From NCBI GenBank assembly GCA_030430625.1, contig JAUIKL010000001.1, positions 1-64,000 on the forward strand: a stretch of DNA of 64,000 nucleotides. Reading direction: 5' to 3'. The translations under genes were made by a program, and so were the position numbers. This stretch comes from Gemmatimonadota bacterium. GTDB taxonomy: Bacteria > Gemmatimonadota > Gemmatimonadetes > Longimicrobiales > Gaopeijiaceae. Of this stretch, positions 57,366 to 64,000 are shown one piece after another. Numbering within the stretch: the first letter of the stretch is position 1; each line of letters starts with the position of its first letter. Below the pieces are notes generated by a model. That model worked only from the letters and a program-made list of their open reading frames with translations, did not search any database and was not told the origin of the DNA.

Positions 57366-58522
57366 GAGACGGCTCCCGTCGGATTCGGTCGTCGGATCGC
57401 CCCGCGTAGATCGCGCACCAGGCCGCTCACGACGAGCTGAGGGTTGACGTTGCCCCGCGCCAGTTCGCGGGCCTTTTCGACCGAGGCGAAGGCGTCCGCG
57501 ACGCTGACCGCCTCGATCGATCGCTCCCCCACGTACTGCTCGAGCCGGGACAGGGCGTCCCGATTCAGGACGAGGTGCTGCGCGCCCGCAGCAACCGCGC
57601 CGAGGTCGCGTAGCCACTCCTCGACGAAGCCGAACAGGTCGAGCAGTCCACGCGCTCCGGCGGGAGGAAAGCTCGCCGCGATGGCATGGCCGGCCGACGG
57701 ATCCCGGGCCGTCGCGGCCGCCATGATCTCGAAGGCTCGCCGCCGCGGGGCCTCGAGGGGCCCGAGATCGTCTCCGTCCGGAAGGAAGCCGAGAGCCCGT
57801 CCGGGAGAACCCTGGGAAAGGTCCGCCGCCCACCGCGCCACGCGTGACTCGAGGTCGAGATGGGACTCGAGGAAGTCCAGAACGGTGTCTCGCGGGAGGG
57901 CCGGAACGTGGAGGGGAACCGTTCGAGAGCGGATCGTCGGGAGCAGCATCCCGGGGTCCGAACTGGTCAGGATGAAGCGTGCGTCCCCGGGGGGCTCCTC
58001 GAGGAGCTTGAGAAGGGCGTTGGCCGCCTCGGGGCTGGCCTCCTGGGGGACGAGCATCTCCGCCTGCCCGACGATGAAGACGGGGCCGGCCATCGTCGGT
58101 CGCTTCGACGCCGACGAGCGAAGGGTCGTGATGGCCGCCAGGTAGATCGCCCGGATATCTCCGGTGGCGCTCGCGCGAAGCGGCTCCGCACGGATGTCCG
58201 CCAACTCCGCCATCCGCGCGGACTCGAGGGCGGTCACCAGCTTCTCCCCGGACGCACCCTTGGGGCGAGGCAGGGGGAAGTACCAGTGGATGTCGGGGTG
58301 CTCGAGGTTCAGCGCCATCCGGCAGGGTCCACAGCTATCGCACGGGCCGCCGGGCGTCGGTGCGGCGCACACGACCATACGAGCGATCCAGAGGGCGAAG
58401 TGTTGCTTCCCGACGCCGGTAGGACCGTGGAGGAGGAGGGCGCTGGGCAGGCTCCCCGCAGCGAACGCACGAGCTGCGGATGCGCGGAGCTCCTCGTGAC
58501 CGACGAGGGGGTGGAGGCTCAC
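57362..58522 (-). CDS. holB: DNA polymerase III delta' subunit (HolB-like)
   Basis: A 386-residue clamp-loader subunit. The AAA+ fold is evident from ALLLHGPTGVGKQ (residues 30-40, a Walker A whose final Ser/Thr is Gln, consistent with a non-hydrolysing delta'), a zinc cluster with Cys52 and Cys61-x2-Cys64-x2-Cys67, and a sensor region EAANALLKLLEEPPGDARFI followed by LPTIRSRTVPLHVP. The GTG start overlaps envC (GTGA). Placed inside a cell-division gene run. Confidence 0.92.
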   Translation of the reverse strand: MSLHPLVGHEELRASAARAFAAGSLPSALLLHGPTGVGKQHFALWIARMVVCAAPTPGGPCDSCGPCRMALNLEHPDIHWYFPLPRPKGASGEKLVTALESARMAELADIRAEPLRASATGDIRAIYLAAITTLRSSASKRPTMAGPVFIVGQAEMLVPQEASPEAANALLKLLEEPPGDARFILTSSDPGMLLPTIRSRTVPLHVPALPRDTVLDFLESHLDLESRVARWAADLSQGSPGRALGFLPDGDDLGPLEAPRRRAFEIMAAATARDPSAGHAIAASFPPAGARGLLDLFGFVEEWLRDLGAVAAGAQHLVLNRDALSRLEQYVGERSIEAVSVADAFASVEKARELARGNVNPQLVVSGLVRDLRGAIRRPNPTGAVS

Positions 58523-59739
58523 GCTCCGCCCCGTGCACGGAGCCAGGGAAGGGGGTCCTGGGCCTGGGGGGAGCCCCCGTTGTCCGGGATGCGGATCTGG
58601 AACTCGAGGCGTGCTCCCTCGGGCGTGTCCGCACCGCCGACGGTCCCGACGATCTGCCCGGTGTCCACCGTCCGACCCTGGACCACCCCGATCTCCTCGA
58701 GGTAGGCGTACAGGGTGTATACGCCGCCGCCGTGATCGAGGATCACGGTCGGCCCGTACCCCTCGAAGCGGGCCGCGTAGGCTACGATGCCGCCGCGAAC
58801 GGCCTGGACGGGTGTTCCCGGGGCGGCGCGGATACCGATGCCGTTCCAGCGGACCACCGTCCCGTTCGGGCGGCGCTCCGGGCCGAACCGGTAGACGAGC
58901 TCACCCTCGACCGGCCAGTCGAGGGTCCCCCGGTCCTCGGCGGCCACACCCGCACCGGCCATCCGGTTCCGGACAGCGTCCAACTCGCGGCGGCGCTCCT
59001 CGAGTTCACCGATCAGCGAGGACATCCGGGTCTCGTCCGAGGACAACTCGGCGATCCGGTCGGTCGCTGTCTCCTCACGGGCCCGGTACTGCTGGATCGA
59101 TCTCTGGTGTTCTTCCTCGACGCTGCGCAGACGGGCCACTTCACTGAGCCGATCCTGGCGCAGAGCCCCGAGGGTGCTCATGCGCTCCCGCAGCTCGTCG
59201 TTCCGCTGGGCGAGTTCCGACTCCAACTCGGTGACCCGCTCGACGAGGGTCCGGTCGAACGATGCGATCCGCTGGAGGTACCGGTAGCGGTTGAGCAGGT
59301 CCGTGAAGGACCGCGCTCCCAGGAGGACCTGGACAGTGTGCATCGGGCCCATCTTGTAGATGTCCCGAAGACGGCGGAACAGGACTGCTTCCGACTCGGC
59401 GAGTCGTTCCTGGGACTGGACGAGCTCGACGGTCGTCGCTTGTACCTGCTCGGCGGTCGCCTCGGACTGGAACTCCACCTCGGCCAGAACCGACCTCGAG
59501 GCCGAGAGGCGTCGCTCGACGTTCTCCAACTCGGCTGCGGCGTCGCGGACCCGGTTGCGTACGTCGCCCACCTCCCGCTGAAGGCGCGCCCGCTCCTCCC
59601 GGATCTGCTCGAGACGGCGCTGGCTCTCCCGGATCTCCTGACTGAGATCCCGGTTCTGCGCCTCCACCTCGAGTCCGCCGGACCCGAGACTCGCGAAGCC
59701 GACGACCAGGAAGAGGAGGGTGCGTGCCCCGCTGGCCAT
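58519..59739 (-). CDS. envC: EnvC-like murein hydrolase activator
   Basis: A 406-residue periplasmic protein with a signal peptide (ARTLLFLVVGFASLGSGG) and a long coiled coil from about residue 28 to 275 (heptads such as IRESQRRLEQIREERARLQR). The C-terminal LytM domain (WPVEGELVYRFGPERRP to the end) is degenerate. The usual HxxxD histidine is Asn in RWNGIGIRA, and the HxH site reads ARLEFQIRI, so zinc cannot be bound normally. This matches EnvC, which activates amidases and is recruited by FtsEX. ATG 59739 overlaps the ftsX stop by 1 nt, placing it directly behind ftsE-ftsX. Confidence 0.93.
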   Translation of the reverse strand: MASGARTLLFLVVGFASLGSGGLEVEAQNRDLSQEIRESQRRLEQIREERARLQREVGDVRNRVRDAAAELENVERRLSASRSVLAEVEFQSEATAEQVQATTVELVQSQERLAESEAVLFRRLRDIYKMGPMHTVQVLLGARSFTDLLNRYRYLQRIASFDRTLVERVTELESELAQRNDELRERMSTLGALRQDRLSEVARLRSVEEEHQRSIQQYRAREETATDRIAELSSDETRMSSLIGELEERRRELDAVRNRMAGAGVAAEDRGTLDWPVEGELVYRFGPERRPNGTVVRWNGIGIRAAPGTPVQAVRGGIVAYAARFEGYGPTVILDHGGGVYTLYAYLEEIGVVQGRTVDTGQIVGTVGGADTPEGARLEFQIRIPDNGGSPQAQDPLPWLRARGGA

Positions 59740-60593
59740 CAGACCTCTTGCAGGTGGCGGCGGATCGCCAGACCGCTCGAGAACGCGCCGAAAGCGGCAC
59801 CGGCCAGCAGCCCGATCGCGATCCAACTCCCGGGCACCCATGCGATTTCGAAGAGATACGAGTAGACGCCCCGGTAGGTACCGTACGTGAGGGCACACGC
59901 CAGGAAGGCGCCGGCCAACCCCGCCAGCGCGCCCTCGAGGAGGAAGGGCCGGCGAATGAAGCTCTTCTTCGCCCCCACCAACCTCATCACGTAGATCTCG
60001 TCACGACGCGCGAAGATCGCGATCCGAAGCGCGGTCCCGATGATCAGAGCGGCCACGAGCGCGAAGGCTCCGCCCAGGACCGCCGTGCTCGCCAGGCCGA
60101 TCCGGCGGAGTGCGAAGAGCCGGTCGACCCACTCCTCACCGTACAGGGCGTCCTCGACGAACGGGTAGACCCGGGCCTCCTGGGCGATCCGGTCGACGAC
60201 GTCGGGGGTTCGGAAGCCCGGTTGAAGCTCGACTTCGAGCGACTGCGGCAGCGGGTTCACTCCCGACTCCAGGAAGAGTTCGCCGAACTCCGGGAGCTGT
60301 TCCTGCGCGCGCTCGAGCGCATCGCGCTTCGACAGGTACCGCACCAGGCGGACTTCCTCGAAGTCACCCAACTCTCCGAGCAGGTGGTCGATTTCACTCT
60401 GCCGCGCGTCGTCTCGGAGGTAGACGACGATCTCGACCCGCTCTTCGATAGCGGATAGGGTGAGTTGGAGGTTGTAGGTGGCCAGGGAGAAGAGCCCGAC
60501 GACGAAGAGTGCCAGGGCTACCATGGCCGACGAGAGCCCGGTGAGGACAGGAGCTCGTCGGAACGCCGCGAGGGCCTCTCGGAGTGCGTACAT
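59739..60593 (-). CDS. ftsX: Cell division protein FtsX
   Basis: A 284-residue membrane protein of the FtsEX complex. One N-terminal helix (AMVALALFVVGLFSLATY) is followed by the large periplasmic domain (about residues 45-165, for example VEIVVYLRDDARQSEIDHLL), and then three C-terminal helices (LASTAVLGGAFALVAALIIG onward). The short cytosolic loop IFARRDEIYVMRLVGAKKSF is typical of FtsX/MacB coupling. The start overlaps the ftsE stop and the stop overlaps envC, so all three are coupled. Confidence 0.95.
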   Translation of the reverse strand: MYALREALAAFRRAPVLTGLSSAMVALALFVVGLFSLATYNLQLTLSAIEERVEIVVYLRDDARQSEIDHLLGELGDFEEVRLVRYLSKRDALERAQEQLPEFGELFLESGVNPLPQSLEVELQPGFRTPDVVDRIAQEARVYPFVEDALYGEEWVDRLFALRRIGLASTAVLGGAFALVAALIIGTALRIAIFARRDEIYVMRLVGAKKSFIRRPFLLEGALAGLAGAFLACALTYGTYRGVYSYLFEIAWVPGSWIAIGLLAGAAFGAFSSGLAIRRHLQEV

Positions 60594-61315
60594 CAGTCGC
60601 TACCCAGCCGTTCGGCCGCCGGCGTCGAACGGGGGGCGTCCGTCTCGGCCGTCTCCGAGTCGTACACCAGCGAGCCGTTGTCCAACTCGAAGACGCGTGC
60701 CGTCGGGTGGCGCTTGATCAACTCGAGGTCGTGTGTCGCCATCAGGACCGCCATCCCCTTGGCGTTGATGTCCCGGAACAGCTCCATGATGCCACGGGTC
60801 GCCCGTTCGTCGAGGTTCCCCGTCGGCTCGTCGGCCAGGAGGACGTAGGGATCGTTGGCCAGGGCCCGCGCGATCGCGACCCGCTGCTGCTCGCCGCCGG
60901 ACAGCTCGTTCACGTACGCGCCGATCTTCGGTGCGAGACCGACCTGGGAAAGGAGGCGTTGAGCCTTCGGACGGATCGCCTTCTGCGGCGTATCGGTGAC
61001 CTCGAGCACGAACGCCACGTTCTCGAGCGCCGTCCGGCCGGGTAGGAGGCGGAAATCCTGGAAGACGTAGCCGACGCGACGACGGACCTTCCACAGATCT
61101 CGTTCAGTGATCCGCTCGGACGAGTATCCCGTCACCCGGACCTCACCGTCGGTCGGCTTGTCCGCCATGTGGATCAGGCGGAGCGTCGTCGACTTCCCGG
61201 ATCCGGAGTGACCGGTCAGGAAGGCGAATTCACCCTTCTTCAGATGGAAGGAGACATCCCGGAGCGCAAAGCCCCGCTTGGGATACTCCTTCGTTACGTG
61301 CGTCAGCTTGATCAA
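60593..61315 (-). CDS. ftsE: Cell division ATP-binding protein FtsE
   Basis: A 240-residue ABC ATPase that powers FtsX and so controls septal peptidoglycan hydrolysis. Walker A is LTGHSGSGKSTTLRLIH, the Q-loop VFQDFRLLPGRTALENV, the signature LSGGEQQRVAIARAL, Walker B VLLADEPTGNLD and the H-loop ATHDLELI. The C-terminal 20 residues are a variable acidic tail. ATG 61315 lies 45 nt after pdxA. The ftsX start overlaps its stop. Confidence 0.96.
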   Translation of the reverse strand: MIKLTHVTKEYPKRGFALRDVSFHLKKGEFAFLTGHSGSGKSTTLRLIHMADKPTDGEVRVTGYSSERITERDLWKVRRRVGYVFQDFRLLPGRTALENVAFVLEVTDTPQKAIRPKAQRLLSQVGLAPKIGAYVNELSGGEQQRVAIARALANDPYVLLADEPTGNLDERATRGIMELFRDINAKGMAVLMATHDLELIKRHPTARVFELDNGSLVYDSETAETDAPRSTPAAERLGSD

Positions 61316-61360
61316 GATCCCCGACCGAACCCGGACGATTCCTCGTTCCGGGACACAAGG

Positions 61361-62317
61361 TTAGACAACGTGGTATGGGGTGTCAAAGCGAGTTTTTGCG
61401 AGCCTCCACGCCAACTTCAGCGCCTCGAGCATCGAGGTGGGGTCGGCGGCGCCGGATCCCGCGATATCGAACGCCGTCCCATGATCGGGGGAGGTGCGCA
61501 CGAAGGGTAGGCCGAGGGTCACGTTGACGCCCGACCCGAAGGAGACCGTCTTGAAGGCGGCCATCCCGACGTCGTGGTATGGGGCGACCACCGCGTCGAA
61601 CTCACCCGAGAGTGCACGGCTGAAGACGGTGTCTGCGGGAAGGGGGCCGTCCACCGTCGCTCCCTTGTCCCGCGCGTCTGCCACCGCCGGGCAGAAGATC
61701 CGGGCTTCTTCGTCACCGAAGAGGCCGTCGTCCGACGCATGCGGGTTGAGGGCGCACAGTCCGAGTCGTGGAGTCGACAGTCCCCAGTCCTCGCGGAGCG
61801 CCCGATCGGTGAGCACGAGTTGGTCGACGAGAAGTTCGCGTGTGACCGCTGCCGGTACTTCCGAGAGCGGGAGGTGTGTCGTGGCTAGCACGACACGGAG
61901 GGGGCGATCGAGCCGCGTCCGTTCGGCCGCCATCATCATTCCGACCGTCCGGCTCCCGGAGAGGGCCGCGAGCATCTCGGTCTGACCGGGAAAGACCCGC
62001 CCCGAAGCGTGGAGAGACGGCTTGTGCAGGGGCGCGGTCACGATGGCGTGCACCGATCCCTCCATGGCGTCGCCGACCGCACGCTCGATCGACTCGGCGG
62101 CGAAGGCTCCCGAGAGCGCCTCGGCGCCGTGGCGCCACTCGTCCCGCGCGGCCTGCGCCAGTTCGGTCAGTTCGGTCGGGGTCAGCGGCCCGTCGGGGCC
62201 GACCAACTCCACCTCGGCGCCGCGAATGTCCCGAAGAAACCGCTCTCGTGCCGCGATCGCGACTTCAGGCCCGATCCCGCGCGGGTCGCCGGGGGTACAA
62301 ACGAGGCGGGGTGACAC
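61361..62317 (-). CDS. pdxA: 4-hydroxythreonine-4-phosphate dehydrogenase (PdxA family)
   Basis: A 318-residue NAD+-dependent dehydrogenase of pyridoxal-phosphate synthesis. It has the opening TPGDPRGIGPEVAIAA, IVTAPLHKPSLHASG, FPGQTEMLAALSG, GLCALNPHASDDGLFGDEE, the metal-site PYHDVGMAAFKTVSFGSGVN and FVRTSPDHGTAFDIAG. The N-terminal part is somewhat shorter than in E. coli. The start is GTG 62317, abutting the stop of the surA-like gene. ftsE begins 45 nt downstream. PdxA2-type relatives act on other substrates, so the exact reaction is inferred. Confidence 0.92.
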   Translation of the reverse strand: MSPRLVCTPGDPRGIGPEVAIAARERFLRDIRGAEVELVGPDGPLTPTELTELAQAARDEWRHGAEALSGAFAAESIERAVGDAMEGSVHAIVTAPLHKPSLHASGRVFPGQTEMLAALSGSRTVGMMMAAERTRLDRPLRVVLATTHLPLSEVPAAVTRELLVDQLVLTDRALREDWGLSTPRLGLCALNPHASDDGLFGDEEARIFCPAVADARDKGATVDGPLPADTVFSRALSGEFDAVVAPYHDVGMAAFKTVSFGSGVNVTLGLPFVRTSPDHGTAFDIAGSGAADPTSMLEALKLAWRLAKTRFDTPYHVV

Positions 62318-63622
62318 CTACATCCTGATGTCGATGTACGTCCTGGATCGGAGCTCCGCGAGGATCTCCTGAAACTGCTTTTCCTGCCGCAACTGCGACG
62401 CGATCTGGGCCTTGAGGTCCTCGAACGTGTAGGCGCCCGCCTCGCGGACCTCCTCCACGTATACGAAGGCCACGCGCGGCTCACCGGTCGGCAACTGGTA
62501 GTCGAACGGGCCCCGGTACTCTCCTGCACCCGTCGTGCGCAGGACGGCGTATGCGGGCGGCAGTTCACTGATCTGATCGAACGCGAAGGTCATCGAATCC
62601 GGTGAAGCGGGGTCTCCGTGCTCCTCCCAGAGTTCGCGCATCGACGTCCCGTTCATGGCCTGCTGCTGGAGGTCTGCGGCCAACTCCCGGGTCCTCTCCA
62701 CATCGATGTCGGTCTTCTCGGACGAGATGAGGATGTGCCGTGCCTGGCGCTCACCGGCACGGGATCGCTCGACCTTGATGATGTGGTACCCGAAGTCCGT
62801 CTCGACGACGGGGGAGATCTCGCCGTCGACGAGGCGGAAGGCCGCGTCCTCGAAAGCGCGGACCATACGCCCGCGCCGGAACCAGCCGAGATCACCACCC
62901 AGGGACGCGGTCCCCGGGTCGTCGGAGTAGATGCGAGCCAACTCCGCGAAGTCCTCACCGGCGTGCACGCGCTCGAGCAGAGCTTCGGCCTCGGTGCGGG
63001 CGCTGTCCTTGGCCGCCTGGCTGGCTTCGGGAACCAGCACGACCTGCCTGAAGGTCATGAGCTTGGGGCGCTGATCGAGCGAGCCTCGCGCTTCCTGGAA
63101 GCGCTCGAGCATCTCCTCCTCGCTCACGTCGACTTCCGGCGCGCTGGAGAGTCGCGACTGGAAGAAGAGCTGCTGGATCCGATCCGTACGCGCGTTCGTC
63201 CGAAGCATCTCACGATACTCGGACAGCGTCATCGCCTCTTGAGCGAGTGCCTGCTGGAGCGCCGTCTGGCCGCCGAACTCCGAGGCCAGCCGCTGGATCT
63301 GGTCGTTGACGTTCTCCTCGATGGCTGCGTCGTCCACCGACAACAGCGAATCGCGCGCTGCGGCCTGGAGGACCAGGAGTCGGTCCACGAACTGGTTCAC
63401 CACGTCCTCGAACACGCGCTCGTATCCGGGATCGTTCGGCGGCGGCACCGGCGCGCCCTGGAGCTGCATACGCTGCAACTCCTCGACGATTTGCGTGAAT
63501 ACGACGACCGAGTCCCCGACCACGGCGACCAGTCGCTCGACGACGTCGGGTTCCTGGATCTGCGCCGCGGCGGGGCGGGGTACCAGAAGGGCGGCGATCA
63601 GCAGCAGATAGCGAGTCTTCAT
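62318..63622 (-). CDS. SurA-like periplasmic peptidyl-prolyl isomerase/chaperone
   Basis: A 434-residue exported chaperone for outer-membrane proteins. A signal peptide ([20 protein letters not shown]) precedes a helical SurA-N domain (residues about 30-170, with [20 protein letters not shown]). One parvulin domain follows at about 175-275 ([50 protein letters not shown]). The last 150 residues resemble the C-terminal part of SurA, with [13 protein letters not shown] suggesting a second, degenerate parvulin. ATG 63622 is preceded by GGAGGG at about 12 nt. Confidence 0.9.
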   Translation of the reverse strand: MKTRYLLLIAALLVPRPAAAQIQEPDVVERLVAVVGDSVVVFTQIVEELQRMQLQGAPVPPPNDPGYERVFEDVVNQFVDRLLVLQAAARDSLLSVDDAAIEENVNDQIQRLASEFGGQTALQQALAQEAMTLSEYREMLRTNARTDRIQQLFFQSRLSSAPEVDVSEEEMLERFQEARGSLDQRPKLMTFRQVVLVPEASQAAKDSARTEAEALLERVHAGEDFAELARIYSDDPGTASLGGDLGWFRRGRMVRAFEDAAFRLVDGEISPVVETDFGYHIIKVERSRAGERQARHILISSEKTDIDVERTRELAADLQQQAMNGTSMRELWEEHGDPASPDSMTFAFDQISELPPAYAVLRTTGAGEYRGPFDYQLPTGEPRVAFVYVEEVREAGAYTFEDLKAQIASQLRQEKQFQEILAELRSRTYIDIRM

Positions 63623-63662
63623 CAGGGTTCGTAACCCTCCAGCGGGTGGACGGTTCCGGGCG

Positions 63663-64000
63663 TCAACGGCCCGTAGTGTCGGCGGCGGCGATGGCCGAGT
63701 CGACCGTCTGCTCCATGGGTGAAAGGGCCCGATTGGCCCGGACGTTCGCGACCTCCAGGATCGCCTGTCCCACCCCGGCCTCGAAGACGGCGGTGGAGCG
63801 GCCCTCCCGGAGCTGGAAGCCGATGATGCCGAGGGTGAGAACAGAGGTCGCACCGTTCATGTTGTCGACGATCGCCTCCTCCGCGGCACGCGCCACCGCA
63901 ACCTCGAGGGCCTCGCCCGGCGCCCGATCCAGGTCGGTCAGACCGAGAACGCGGGTGGCCGCCACGAGCTGCCGGCGAGCTTCGTTCTCCAGGGCGGCGA
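63663..64000 (-). CDS. Unidentified protein, C-terminal fragment (cut by window edge)
   Basis: The frame is open from the right edge to TGA 63665-63663; about 111 residues are seen. An internal GTG at 63965 is the first start-type codon, but upstream codons ([10 protein letters not shown]) look coding, so the gene probably begins outside. The visible part is Ala/Val/Glu-rich with helical character ([36 protein letters not shown]). I do not recognise a family. It is read in the same direction as the surA-like gene, 40 nt upstream of it. Confidence 0.6.
   Translation of the reverse strand, partial: AALENEARRQLVAATRVLGLTDLDRAPGEALEVAVARAAEEAIVDNMNGATSVLTLGIIGFQLREGRSTAVFEAGVGQAILEVANVRANRALSPMEQTVDSAIAAADTTGR

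Overview
The window is a dense, GC-rich bacterial chromosome segment (about two thirds G+C by eye) with very short intergenic gaps and no rRNA, tRNA, CRISPR array, prophage or insertion sequence that I can see. Outer-membrane and periplasmic features (a beta-barrel, lipoproteins, a SurA-like chaperone, an EnvC-like FtsEX partner, MltG/MltD transglycosylases) point to a diderm. The 6-bladed beta-propeller protein, the small CxxC protein tied to a gamma-carbonic anhydrase and the general gene style are reminiscent of Gemmatimonadota. That assignment is an inference from gene content and was not tested.

Layout. 1-2.4 kb: leftward dnaK followed by a truncated DegP/HtrA-type protease gene. 2.6-9.4 kb: rightward secreted propeller, rhomboid protease, nucleoside transporter NupC and purine nucleoside phosphorylase, leftward thiD, then rightward SpoU methyltransferase and prepilin peptidase. 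9.4-12.5 kb: leftward MoxR ATPase, CorC-type CBS protein, gamma-carbonic anhydrase and a 66-residue zinc-ribbon protein. 12.7-20.3 kb: complete F1Fo ATP synthase operon (atpZ, atpI-like, B, E, F, H, A, G, D, C), then a PHP phosphoesterase. 21.2-23.8 kb: leftward V4R-ruvX-mltG-thiE. 23.9-29 kb: YtxH protein, class A PBP, a zincin-like lipoprotein and aroB. 29-35 kb: an unusual AMP-forming ligase, a NYN-LOTUS protein, alkyladenine glycosylase and an NhaC antiporter. 35-39.5 kb: etfB-etfA, then leftward beta-barrel, moeA and an M23 lipoprotein. 39.5-47.7 kb: SH3b protein, M30-like lipoprotein, zinc-ribbon/HTH membrane protein, EamA transporter, TPR protein, repeat lipoprotein and AraC-type regulator. 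47.7-54 kb: PBP4 and fur (leftward), a hypothetical, acs, a hexapeptide transferase and a small hypothetical. 54-64 kb: guaB-mltD rightward, then a leftward run of a partial gene, surA-like, pdxA, ftsE, ftsX, envC, holB and moaC.

Themes. Translational coupling is pervasive: at least eleven adjacent gene pairs overlap by 4 nt at GTGA or ATGA, often between unrelated functions (guaB/mltD, envC/holB/moaC). Most genes are housekeeping. The least ordinary items are the NYN-2xLOTUS-disordered-HhH protein, the AMP-ligase whose A10 lysine is histidine and whose start overlaps a perfect TATAAT, an intrinsic terminator inside the likely guaB leader, the gamma-CA/zinc-ribbon pair, and a micro-lipoprotein with a 21-bp tandem repeat. 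No single undescribed multi-gene defence or mobile system is evident.
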